Assembly: GCA_006937955.1 (NCBI GenBank)
Contig: SSNP01000067.1
Span: 1,196,606-1,260,605, forward strand
Origin: Pachypanchax playfairii
Taxonomy: Eukaryota > Chordata > Actinopteri > Cyprinodontiformes > Aplocheilidae
Reading direction: 5' to 3'
DNA: 64,000 nucleotides
Shown here: positions 50,101-59,641 of the stretch, one piece after another
How positions within the stretch are numbered: the stretch's first letter is position 1
How the letters are laid out: each line of letters begins with the position of its first letter
Translations under genes and position numbers: made by a program
The notes under the pieces: generated by a model
What the model was told of the DNA's origin: nothing
Database searches by the model: none
The model's input: only the letters and a program-made list of their open reading frames with translations

Positions 50101-51551
50101 ATTTCTCAGACTCCTTTGCTATTTCCTCTGCTTCCATTGCCTCATTCCTAAGTGCTCAGTGAATGTTTCATCAACATGACGCTCTCATTCGGTATCCATC
50201 TTTATATTTGTAAAGCTTATTATCAATTTACAACCCCTTTCTTCTTTTTTTTTTTCTGCTGAGGATGTTAAATCCTGCTGCATGACTCATCTTTATGACT
50301 TGTTTTATTGTCCTGCTTACTGAGAGGAGGAAGAGTGTTTGCAGTAAACGTATATTTTACGTAGTGATAGAGTGCATTTGCATCAGCGGATTAGTATAGA
50401 GCACATAAGAGCCCTCCAAGAGGAACCAGAGGTCAGTTTTGAGTTTTTGCTCTTACATGTGTTCTGATAACTCATGTAAAACTAGAAGAGCAGTTGTCAG
50501 TGTACCGTCACACACACACAGGATCCTAGATATTGTTCTCATTTGCTGTACAACATGCTCATATTAAAGGCGGTTAGAGCTTAATAAAATATCAGACTTA
50601 CATCTTTTTATTTTGCCCTCATTCCCATCTTGCCCTGTTGTAGACTCTGACAGCAGCACATTACCCGTCAGGATGAATTACAGCACTTTTTAGATCTAGA
50701 GGGCAGCATCTTTGAAGTTAAAATGGGGGAAAATATCGTAAGTATAGGCTTTGGTTCAGATAGCCGTGGCTGCTCTCCCAGATGCTTCTCAGAGATTAGA
50801 ATCATCAGTGAGTACTGATCTGCTCTATCATATGGCTCTCCTACAGACTTGGCAGCAGCTTTGAAAGGAGGTTTTTGCAGCACAGAACACTGAATCAGGA
50901 TTGTATGGGCTAAAATGGAAAGAAAAAAAAAAAGAAGTCCCTCCAGGTGCCACATTTTTTATGCACTATTCAAGTCATTCCAGTATTTCAGCTTGTGTTC
51001 CCTAGCAACAAAACCTAGACAAGAAACATTTTGCCCAATAACATCATTTTACTCTTTAAAGGTATTGATTTGAGGAATTCAGAGGGCATCTGTAACCAGA
51101 AGAATCACATTTTTATAAACCCATTGGGTTCAACCTCTTTTTTTTTCTGACCTTCATATCTAACATCAATTCTAAGCTGCAAATACCAGGCAGGTGGACT
51201 GATGTCATCACATAACATTCAGTATACCTCAGAGCCTTGAGAAGGGTATATCACGTTGTTCAAACTGAAACAGATAAAGACTGGAGCTATGAACTCTTGC
51301 AACTTGCTACGAGAAGGTTTTCTGTACTGTAGATGTAAAACTGCATTCCAGAGTTTTCCTCTTTTCAGGAGTTCTGTATGATTTTTTGAAATTCTATAAA
51401 AGGGACCGTCTGACCCGGTTCTGTAATAAAATGTAGGAAAAACGTCATAATTGTTTATTTTTCAAAGCCCCCCGTCCCATAGAGGCATATGCAGAAATTT
51501 TAACTCAGCGCCACCCAGCATTAGCCAATCGCGTTCTACATCCGCATAGTA
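47190..51551. other. intron sequence with homopolymers
   Basis: A 20-base T run at 47338-47357, A runs at 48005-48015 and about 48632-48646, and a poly-A/G stretch near 47636-47670. Several 80-110 codon frames have no domain or splice context. Confidence 0.45.
47851..47866 (-). promoter_or_regulatory. CTCF-type motif candidate, reverse
   Basis: On the minus strand ACACTAGGGGGCGCT matches the CTCF core with one mismatch at the first base. It points towards the forward candidate at 24361. GCGCCCCCTAGTG also appears in some fish repeats, so the match may be repeat-derived. Confidence 0.35.
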
Positions 51552-51769
51552 TACAGTGGGGCAAAAAAGTATTTAGTCAGCCACCAATTGTGTAAGTTCT
51601 CCCACTTAAAAAGATCAGAGAGGCCTGTAATTTTCATCATAGGTATACCTCAACTATGAGAGACAAAATGAGGAAAAAAAATCCAGAAAATCACATTGTT
51701 TGATTTTTAAAGAATTTATTTGCAAATTATGGTGGAAAATAAGTATTTGGTCAATAACAAAAGTTAATC

Positions 51770-52792
51770 TCAATACTTTGTTATATAGCCTTTGTTGGCA
51801 ATGACAGAGGTCAAACGTTTTCTGTAAGTCTTCACAAGGTTTTCACACACTGTTGCTGGTATTTTGGCCCATTCCTCCATGCAGATCTCCTCTAGAGCAG
51901 TGATGTTTTGGGGCTGACGCTGGGCAACACGGACTTTCAACTCCCTCCAGAGATTTTCTATGGGGTTGAGATCTGGAGACTGGCTAGGCCACTCCAGGAC
52001 CTTGAAATGCTTCTTACGAAGCCACTCCTTCGTTGCCCGGGCGGTGTGTTTGGGATCATTGTCATGCTGAAAGACCCAGCCACGTCTCATTTTCAATGCC
52101 CTTGCTGATGGAAGGAGGTTTTCACTCAAAATCTTACGATACATGGCCCCATTCATTCTTTCCTTTACAAGGATCAGTCGTCCTGGTCCCCTTGCAGAAA
52201 AACAGCCCCAAAGCATGATGTTTCCACCCCCATGCTTTACAGTAGGTATGGTGTTCTTTGGATCCAACTCAGCATTCTTTCCCCTCCAAACACGACAAGT
52301 TGAGTTTCTACCAAAAAGTTCTATTTTGGTTTCATCTGACCATATGATGTTCTCCCAATCCTCTTCTGGATCATCCAAATGCTCTCTAGCAAACCGCAGA
52401 CGGGCCTGGACGTGTCCTGGCTTCAGCAGGGGGACACGTCTGGCACTGCAGGATTTGAGTCCCTGGCGGCGTAGTGTGTTACTGATGGTAGCCTTTGTTA
52501 CTTTGGTCCCAGCTCTCTGCAGGTCATTCACTAGGTCCCTCCGTGTGGTTCTGGGATTTTTGCTCACCGTTCTTGTGATCATTTTGACCCCACGGGGTGA
52601 GATCTTGCGTGGAGCCCCAGATCGAGGGAGATTATCAGTGGTCTTGTATGTCTTCCATTTTCTAATAATTGCTCCCACAGTTGATTTCTTCACACCAAGC
52701 TGCTTACCTATTTCAGATTCAGTCTTCCCAGCCTGGTGAAGGTCTACAATTTTGTTTCTGGTGTCCTTTGACAGCTCTTTGGTCTTGGCCAT
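51770..52792 (-). CDS. Tc1-like transposase, intact (copy 2)
   Basis: 340 residues with no stop or frameshift. The domain order matches copy 1: paired-like HTH pair, GRPR-type motif at 56-63, then a DD34E catalytic domain with D153, D244 and E279. It differs from copy 1 at E27, S65, R67, E143, R167, L208 and S329. At 67 and 167 this copy keeps CGT arginine codons where copy 1 has TGT cysteine, so copy 2 probably holds the ancestral base there. The reverse could apply at 208 (leucine here, arginine in copy 1), since a basic residue in VKERMNG context is common in the family as I remember it. It could be functional; sequence alone cannot prove activity. Confidence 0.97.
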   Translation of the reverse strand: MAKTKELSKDTRNKIVDLHQAGKTESEIGKQLGVKKSTVGAIIRKWKTYKTTDNLPRSGAPRKISPRGVKMITRTVSKNPRTTRRDLVNDLQRAGTKVTKATISNTLRRQGLKSCSARRVPLLKPGHVQARLRFAREHLDDPEEDWENIIWSDETKIELFGRNSTCRVWRGKNAELDPKNTIPTVKHGGGNIMLWGCFSARGPGRLILVKERMNGAMYRKILSENLLPSARALKMRRGWVFQHDNDPKHTARATKEWLRKKHFKVLEWPSQSPDLNPIENLWRELKVRVAQRQPQNITALEEICMEEWAKIPATVCENLVKTYRKRLTSVIANKGYITKY

Positions 52793-52836
52793 AGTGGAGT
52801 TTGGAGCGTGACTGTTTGAGGTTGTGGACAGGTGTC

Positions 52837-52843
52837 TTTTATA
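52837..52843 (-). promoter_or_regulatory. TATA box candidate of the Tc1 transposase gene (copy 2)
   Basis: TATAAAA on the minus strand, 45 bases upstream of the transposase ATG at 52792, at the same place as in copy 1. Confidence 0.45.
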
Positions 52844-53300
52844 CTGATAACGAGTTCACACAGGTGCCATTAATACAGGTAACGAGTGGAGGACCGAGGA
52901 GCCTCTTAAAGAAGTTACAGGTCTGTGAAAGCCAGAAATCTTACTTGTTTGTAGGTGACCAAATACTTATTTTCCACCATAATTTGCAAATAAATTCTTT
53001 AAAAATCAGACAATGTGATTTTCTGGATTTTTTTTCCTCATTTTGTCTCTCATAGTTGAGGTATACCTATGATGAAAATTACAGGCCTCTGTGATCTTTT
53101 TAAGTGGGAGAACTTACACAATTGGTGGCTGAGTAAATACTTTTTTGCCCCACTGTACCTGTCACTCAACCAAAGGTGCACGCGCACGTATCCTGAAGAA
53201 CTACGGCATTTACGAGTTGTTTATAACGCTGTGAAGACACATGAAACAGAAACAATTAAAATAAATAAATATATATATAAACAAACAAATAAATTGTATA

Positions 53301-53668
53301 TAGTGATCCCTCGCTACTTTGCAGTTTGACTTTCGCAGATTCACCACCAAGCTAATTTTTCAAAAAATATTCATCCAAAAATACAAAATTGAAAATACCG
53401 CGTTTTCGGCTGTTCGTTTACCTCCCTACACTTCCTCCGCGGTCGATTTCTGTTGAGTTTACTCATGTATGAGCACAAATGCACCCCCATAGATCAAAAC
53501 GGTGAATGAGAGAGTGAGTCATGGGTATCCTGAGCCTCCGGGAGCTGTGCAACATTGCGAATCATCTGTAACAACAGGCGCAAGAAATGGTCGAGAGAGA
53601 GAGAGAGAGACTGTGAAAGATATACGTACAAATTTAATTTAAGGTGTTAGTATTAGATTTAAGTTTAA
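53301..53668. mobile_element. Tigger-like (pogo-type) element, partial copy
   Basis: TAGTGATCCCTCGCTACTTT, then GCAGTTTGACTTTCGCAGAT, starts right after a TA. The next about 160 bp are colinear with the left part of the 53671-54380 element (shared ATTCATCCAAAAAT and CGGCTGTTCGTTTA text). No matching right end is seen before the second copy begins, so this copy is truncated. It contains a GA run (53596-53611). Confidence 0.65.
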
Positions 53669-53670
53669 TA

Positions 53671-54380
53671 CAGTGATTCCTCACTACTTCGCGGTTTGAC
53701 TTTCGTGGATACACCACTTCGCAGATTTTTGAAATATAGTCATCCAAAAATAAAAAGTGTAAACTACTGCGCTTTCGGCTGTTTGTTTAGTTCTCCAAAT
53801 TTCCTCCGTGGTTGGTTAATGACCCAGCGCCTCTATCTGAGGACGAGGCACCTCGTGAAGAGCTGTAAAGCTCTCATTAGTACCTGTGCAGTCACATCGT
53901 CACCTTCATTGCACTGCACTGGTACTTCATCACCATCATCAGTCAACCATTGTAACGCTGTAGTCATCAATGCAGGCGGGAGCGCTGTGAAACAGATCGA
54001 CCAGCTGTTTCCCTGTTACCAGACGCGTCCTTCTCCACGCCGGTCTACAAGCGCTTCTGCTGTTTATTCAGAGCGATTTTTTCACCATGGAGAAGTAAAT
54101 AACATTAAATGTATTTCTCTCTCACTCGTTCGGGGAAGACGGTTTCTGTTTAGACACCCAAACCCCCCCCCTCAATGTAGTCAGCACACATCGTTTTCAT
54201 CTCTAGATACACAAATATGATTGCATTTGTCAATCGCTGTATTTTATTTTGAAGAATCGCTTTCATTTTCAAAATTGACCAGATTGTTTCTGTGTTTTTT
54301 AGTGTATCCCTACCACGCGGATTTTCACCTATCGCGGGGGGCTTTGGAACCAATTAACCGCAATAAGTGAGGGATCACTG
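53671..54380. mobile_element. Tigger-like (pogo-type) non-autonomous element, 710 bp
   Basis: TA flanks both sides (53669-53670, 54381-54382). The left end CAGTGATTCCTCACTACTTC and right end AAGTGAGGGATCACTG are inverted repeats, with GCGGTTT and AACCGCA just inside. The family CAGTGATCCCTCGC... with TA duplication is Tigger-like in my knowledge. The 174-codon open frame inside has no transposase motif. Confidence 0.7.
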
Positions 54381-55051
54381 TAAATGTAACTTACCCATGA
54401 GGTGTCCATCGTAACAGAGGTGGTGCGCATGCACATATGACAGCCGATGTGTGTTGTCATTGCCATCGCATTCCCGTTGCGTTTTCGCAAGATTTCTGCT
54501 TTTAAAAAATGCAGCACTAACCACCGACAAGTTAATGCAGTGTAACAACTATAACGGACCCTATGATATTTAAAAATACATATTTGTTTTTATTTAAATT
54601 GGTAAAAAGCCATTTTCATGATTTAAAAGTAAATGCACTCTTTCTAAATTCTAGTTCAATTTTAGGGAAACATTCAGTTTTGATATTATTGTTGAGTCTG
54701 AAAAACCCTGTTGCCATTAAACTCACATTTTCCTTACTGCTATTATTTTGTTATGTCATCATAATGTCCACTTTCAATGTACACATTTATTTGTTCATGG
54801 GAACTCAGAGAGTAAGTAGCAGTCAGGTGTTTCTCAAAGGATGAAATCCATTAAGCGATCAGCAGCAGGTCTGAGTACCTCTGTAACAGTCAACGTTTTA
54901 GTCGTTTACTGGTCTACAGCATTCAGGTGAGTTTTTAGTTCCAAGGCCATGTTCCACCATGAAAAAGCATATCTACAGGTGGAAACCATTAAAAACAGCA
55001 GTCAGTCTTTTCAGTACTGCATGTCCCAGTAAATTCTCTTTGAGTTATTAA

Positions 55052-55494
55052 AGTGGCCATTTCATACAAATTTCAGGACTTTGTGGTTATTTCTTAAGTA
55101 TTAACCTGTAATATGAAACATTTTAAAAAACGTCAGGAAACACTTATTAACAGACCTTTCAATCTGTCTGCATCAAAATTCGGGTGGTTCCGGCATCGTG
55201 TCTTCCTGTTTGCTACATCTTATGCTAACAGCTTTTAGCCAGCAGCATGCTAGGCATGGTTTCAACTGCGGAAGCTGCCAAATACCATCGAACAAAGGAG
55301 TTGTGACGAAACAGATACAGGCCTTATGGACTCGGGAGAACTCAGGTTTTATCACCACCTGTGTAGGTTGAGAGATAAAAACTGAAAGAGAAGTTGTTGA
55401 CCTGTTTTCACACCCACTATGAAGGTAAGAACACCTGTGGAGCTAAAATATTCAACAGAAACCTCAGAAAACCATTTTTAATGGAAGGGCCTCT
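55052..55494 (+). mobile_element. TTAA-flanked MITE (443 bp)
   Basis: TTAA is at 55048-55051 and 55495-55498. The left end is AGTGGCCATTTC and the right end GGAAGGGCCTCT, the inverse of AGAGGCCC. The body shares about 130 bp with an inverted partner at about 56700-56848. No coding capacity; kept only as a miniature element. Confidence 0.55.
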
Positions 55495-55789
55495 TTAAGA
55501 TGAATTTAAGTAATTCCTGTTAAATGTGGTTCTTTAATTCATCTAATCATTTATTCACACAGAAGCTAAACAAATAAGCTAGAGCATAAATCATACTATT
55601 ATTTCTTGTGCTATGTCGAAATAAAACTTTCATAGCTTCATACGGCTGTGTTGGAAAATTTGATTGTTTTTTATCCATGTTTTTATGACATTGATTATAT
55701 TTCAGAATCCAAACTTTTTTTTTTCAGAGTAGAGGTCAGTGCAGTATTTAATCTTTTCATGATTTCCATCAAAGCAATTTAGTTTCAGC

Positions 55790-56340
55790 TCAAACATTCG
55801 ACAGTCTCACAACCGGCAATTAGCATATGATTCAGCATTTTGATTGGAAGCCTTGTTGTGCGTGCCATGTTTGCTCAGCAAGTGGAGCTGCACTAAATTA
55901 GCATTAATGAATGTTATGGCCTCCCATCAGCTTGACAGGTCTATTCTTTAGATCTGTTTTAATTGTAATTAAGCCCTGATTAACAAGCCGGGGGGATGTT
56001 TCATTCTCTGTTCAGGAATATAGTATAATGTGGTACGAAGGCAGTCGGGGAGTTGTCATTTCATTTGTTAATGAGGTTCAGCCATATGTCAAAACAAACT
56101 TAACTTATTGTCTCGAAGCAGCAACATTATGAGGCCTTTGTTAAGTTCTCTTCATCTTTTGGCCCTCTGTGATTGGAATTAATTCTTCCTATTTGTTTGT
56201 CTGGGAAGAAAGAATTACAAAATTTGCACTGGTTCAAATTTTCTAAGACATTTATTGTATCTCTTCCTCTCATTAGTGTAAATTCAGCTAAAAAGGGCAT
56301 GAAATGGCCTTGATGAGTAATAAAAGGACACACAATAGTG
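55790..56340. promoter_or_regulatory. candidate conserved non-coding element
   Basis: Unique-looking sequence free of microsatellites, with clusters of TAAT-type sites (AAATTAGCATTAATGAATG, TTTAATTGTAATTAAGCCC, TTTGTTAATGAGG, GGAATTAATTC). This dense homeodomain-like text between two MITE copies resembles developmental enhancers. No frame is open. This is inference from composition. Confidence 0.35.
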
Positions 56341-56694
56341 ACCTAAATAGGTACAGTGGTCAAATACTGAAAAAGAGGAGTTTAGATTGGATTGATTAGT
56401 CTTCCTGAAAACTGAAAAAAGGATCTGCTGAGTTTCATGTCCCACGGAAATTGGAATTCTGATCTGAGTATGATGTCAGACATGACTTAACTGTTTTTCA
56501 GTCACCAGTCAGGCAACATTTAGGATTTACCAACTATTGTGCTCAGTAGCCAGACTAACTATACTATCATATGCTGATAAAATGTTTTTTACGCATTCAA
56601 GTAGCAATAGCATGAAACAGTATACCTTGCTCTCATAGGTTAGTTTGTTAGCCAATCGGAGTCCAGCAAATTCGAATAATGAATATTAATGAGC

Positions 56695-56848
56695 TGCTGC
56701 CCGAAGCCTGACGAATCTTGATGCAGATAGATTTAAAGGCCTGTAAATCAGTGTTTCCTAACGTTATTTAGATATAAAATGTTTCATATTACAGGTTAAT
56801 ACTTCAAACATAACCACAACGTCATGACATTTGTGTGAAATGGCCTCT
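56695..56848 (-). mobile_element. inverted partial copy of the 55.05-kb MITE
   Basis: Read on the minus strand it starts AGAGGCCATTTCACACAAAT next to TTAA (56849-56852). It then follows the 55052 element through GTATTAACCTGTAATATGAAACA (split here as two shared blocks) and ATCTGCATCAAGATTCG. Homology fades near 56695 and I found no second end, so this copy is truncated or strongly diverged. Confidence 0.55.
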
Positions 56849-57039
56849 TTAAAAAATTAAACATTAAAAAATAAGAAAACATATAAAAATAGGAATAAAA
56901 AAACAGAATACTGCTTAACTTCCCAAACAGGAAGGAGGGTCTTCAAGCTCCTGCATCAGCCACGACGTCTGCTAGAGGAAAAAAAACTTGTGTGGGAGTC
57001 CGGTGTTTACAACAAACTTCCACCTTCCATCTTCCGCCA

Positions 57040-57365
57040 CTGAAGATGCTCCGCGTGCAAAACAAGCTTGTTAACGAGCTGTAATCGGATCGGTGAACAT
57101 CTGCACCATACCAACAGCCCAGTAGTGAATCGGTTCATATGGATGCGTGTACTGTTACACCCCACAGCTCATGTATTTACTGCAATGTGTTTGTGCAGTT
57201 CCACTGTGCGTCACTCAGTACAGCGTCTGTGCAAAAAACTTGCCTGAAAACTTTCTTAGCTGCACTTAATATCACACTAATAAGACATTTAAGAAAAAAA
57301 AATGCACCAAACGGACCGAACCGAACGGTTCAACACATACTGGCGAACCGTTACACGTCTAATAA
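57040..57365. repeat. hAT-like DNA-element remnant
   Basis: ACGGACCGAACCGAACGGTT and GCGAACCGTTACACGTCTAA near the right edge are typical of a fish hAT-type family with repeated ACCGAACC. The left edge and target duplication are not visible. Sequence around GATGCTCCGCGTGCAAAACA belongs to the same text. Confidence 0.45.
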
Positions 57366-59470
57366 AGAGACATAAAAATCTTTTCTCTGTGATAAAATAC
57401 AAAGTCCTTCAGAAGGTGATGTGTCCCACAAAAAACCAGGTTTTACCATCACTGAGTCGTTCCGGGATCACATGAGGAGATGGACGTCATGGAGACTGTG
57501 TTACCTGCAAAACACACGGAGGGAAATTGGTGATTTCCACTTCAGATACTTTTTGTTAAAAATGTGTGAATAAAACAGGAAAATCTACTTCCTGTATCCA
57601 GAAAGGGCTCTGTTGGTTACTCGTGGTCGCTTAAAAAAGGAAACAGACATTTGGGACTCTGCAGGCTTTCTTTGATTCCAGCAGCCATTTTTATTTCTGG
57701 TATGAATGAACGTTTGGGATAAAATATCCACGGGGTCTCCAGTTATTTTGTTCATATTATCATCAGCACTGCTTCACAAGTTGAGGTTGATCTTTTCAAG
57801 GCCATGGGGGACTGTGATTTCCTTTATAAAACTGCCTTGCAGTTATAATTCTCATATTATCTTATAAAAATAATGTGAGATCTTTAAAGCAATATCCCCA
57901 AACACTGTTTTATTAATGCATCAGCTAATGGATCACTGAGCACAGCTCCAAAGCTTTCAGTGGAATTTTCTCATTTAGATTTGCACCTGCTGACTTACTT
58001 CATCCTACCAGGAGTTTTGGTGTCATTTCACATTTAGCTCTTTGTCAGTCTCTGTATGTTTCTTTAACACTTACTGGAGAGAGAACTGAGGCAGGTGAGA
58101 CTCATGTGAGAGATTTTTCCACCCTTTGCTTGTGTTTTTTTTTTTCTTCATCACACTGAGCTGCAGGTGTTATTATTTGAGTTTTTTACATAGTATAAAC
58201 TATTTTTGTAGTCATAAACCTTCCATGTCCTATTCTCCAGCACACTTATTTCTCAGACTCACCAGATTTTATCTGTACTTATATGTTAATTAACCTTTTT
58301 TATTCAAACGTGAATTGCTGAGACTTGCCACTTCCAATATCCATTTCACAATCCGCAAAGTAGAAGGCGTTGAAAAATGACTATGAACCAAGTCATAATC
58401 TGAGAAGGAGCCAGGGAACTCTGACCAAGCAGGACTTTCCCTCCAAAAACCACAGAAACAGCAGAGCGCACATGCAGTGAGCTCAGGACAAAACTGTGAA
58501 CAAGTTTGTCACTACTTTGGCATAAACAGACGACTGTGTCTTCAACATATGTGTGAGTGTTTATACATCATTTCCCTTGGAAAGTGTCATGCTGGCTGTT
58601 GGGCTGGAGCTGGTTCTGGGTGGGTTGTGGTTAAGCCCTGGAGTGCTCTGGGGTTATTCTGCCTCTGTTCTCCATCAGCTCCTCAGACTCTCTTACTCTT
58701 GGCTCTTGGAAACGGCTTCTGACAGAGTGGTAGACTGGCTTAGATGAGCCAGAGTGGCTATTAGCCACTTGTCTTTCTGGTCCTCTGAGAACATGAAGGC
58801 CTCATTAGCTTGGTGTGCTCAGCTGTCTGGTGCTAAAGCCATCGCCACAATTCAGTTGTGTGTGCAGATGAGCATGTCTATACACTGAACGCTCATAAGG
58901 AACTGTCCTTCCTGTGTATTGGTCCTGAACGTTTTTTTCTTTGTGGCAAATATCAGCCAATTGATTGGTCGACCAGTTAATTGACATTTCTCAAACTAAG
59001 CAACCCTCTCTAATATTATAATGAAAGACTTTTTAATGAAGGGTTTTTTTTTATCTTTGGGATCCTTCTGTGTAGTGTTTTTACTACAAACTGCAGAGAC
59101 TTTCTATTTTTGGATTTTGAGTGTTTTTGTTTAATGTTAGATATTTAGTAAATAACCACATTTCCTATGTTATTACGTGTATCAGCTACCGAGGTGCATG
59201 TTACAGTCACACATCTGAAATGATTGATGCAGGATTTTGTTCTCTGAGTTAACTTCCTTACTTGCTTTCGAGCTTCAGATGAAGATCTCAGATATTCCCG
59301 TTGCCTTTTAAAGCCCCTGATCAATGATATGTTTCAGTACAAAGACTAAATGACAATGGAGCATCTGTTTATGAAGGTTAAAACTTGAAAAGCCATTTAA
59401 CTCTGATTAAAAACGTTTTTTTTTTCATCTAATGTTTAAATAGTCTAAACAGGATCACTTGATAAATACA
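57366..59470. other. intron sequence before the terminal exon
   Basis: No mobile element recognised. GGTTCTGGGTGGGTTGTGG and CTGGAGTGCTCTGGGG near 58610-58650 look like a G/T-rich repeat also seen in other fish, but cannot be bounded. Confidence 0.4.
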
Positions 59471-59503
59471 GTGCCCTAACGCGTGTTTGCGTTTTTTTTT
59501 CAG

Positions 59504-59641
59504 GTGAATGAGGAGACCGTGGAGAGACTGGTAGTCCAGTATCCTCACATTGTGTTCAGCACAGTGATGCAGGACTGCAAGAGAACCCTGGAGAGAGCTT
59601 ATCAGATGGGCTGGAGCCCCAACACGTCGAACTCTTCGTAG
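59504..59641 (+). CDS. fbxl17: fbxl17 terminal coding exon (C-terminal helix and stop)
   Basis: The acceptor is a T-run followed by CAG (59501-59503). A good branch-point candidate, CCTAAC, has its A at 59479, about 24 bases upstream of the AG. The 138 bases encode 45 residues and a TAG stop (59639-59641), starting VNEETVERLVVQYPHIVF and ending RAYQMGWSPNTSNSS. Translation continues in phase 0 from the exon ending CDK at 36866. The segment with CKRTLERAYQMGW is the conserved C-terminal helix of FBXL17. From the published structural work as I recall it, this helix packs against the BTB domain of substrates, so the exon should be essential for client recognition. Compared with mammals, the last five or so residues look divergent, as expected for the tail. 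No frameshift or missing residue is visible. Confidence 0.95.
   Translation: MNEETVERLVVQYPHIVFSTVMQDCKRTLERAYQMGWSPNTSNSS

Larger units (their letters stand above)
51554..53155 (-). mobile_element. full-length Tc1-like DNA transposon, copy 2 (inverted)
   Basis: A 1,602-bp element, the same length as copy 1, flanked by TA (51552-51553 and 53156-53157). The 200-bp terminal repeats lie at 51554-51753 and 52956-53155. Two substitutions relative to copy 1 are visible in the outer part of the arm next to the transposase start (GAGTAAATAC for GACTAAATAC; TCTGTGATC for TCTCTGATC). The element lies antisense to fbxl17 and its near end is 10.9 kb from copy 1. Near identity of the two copies shows recent amplification of the family. 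Confidence 0.97.
36867..59503 (+). other. fbxl17: last intron of fbxl17 (22,637 bp)
   Basis: The intron is bounded by a GT donor (GTAACA, a modest match to consensus after AAG) and the AG acceptor before GTGAATGAG. It holds two full-length Tc1 transposons in opposite orientation, several MITEs, a decayed SINE and candidate conserved non-coding stretches. I found no further coding exon on either strand beyond the transposase genes. Confidence 0.9.

Noticed and set aside
49880..50179. 99-codon frame (MSLFMGLGTRYGC...)
   Set aside because: Ends in hydrophobic T-rich translation (FFCLLFLRLLCYF) typical of random AT-rich DNA; no family match recognised.
53696..54220. 174-codon frame in the Tigger-like element
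   Set aside because: No CENP-B-type DNA-binding or DDE motif; low-complexity residues; lies inside a non-autonomous element.
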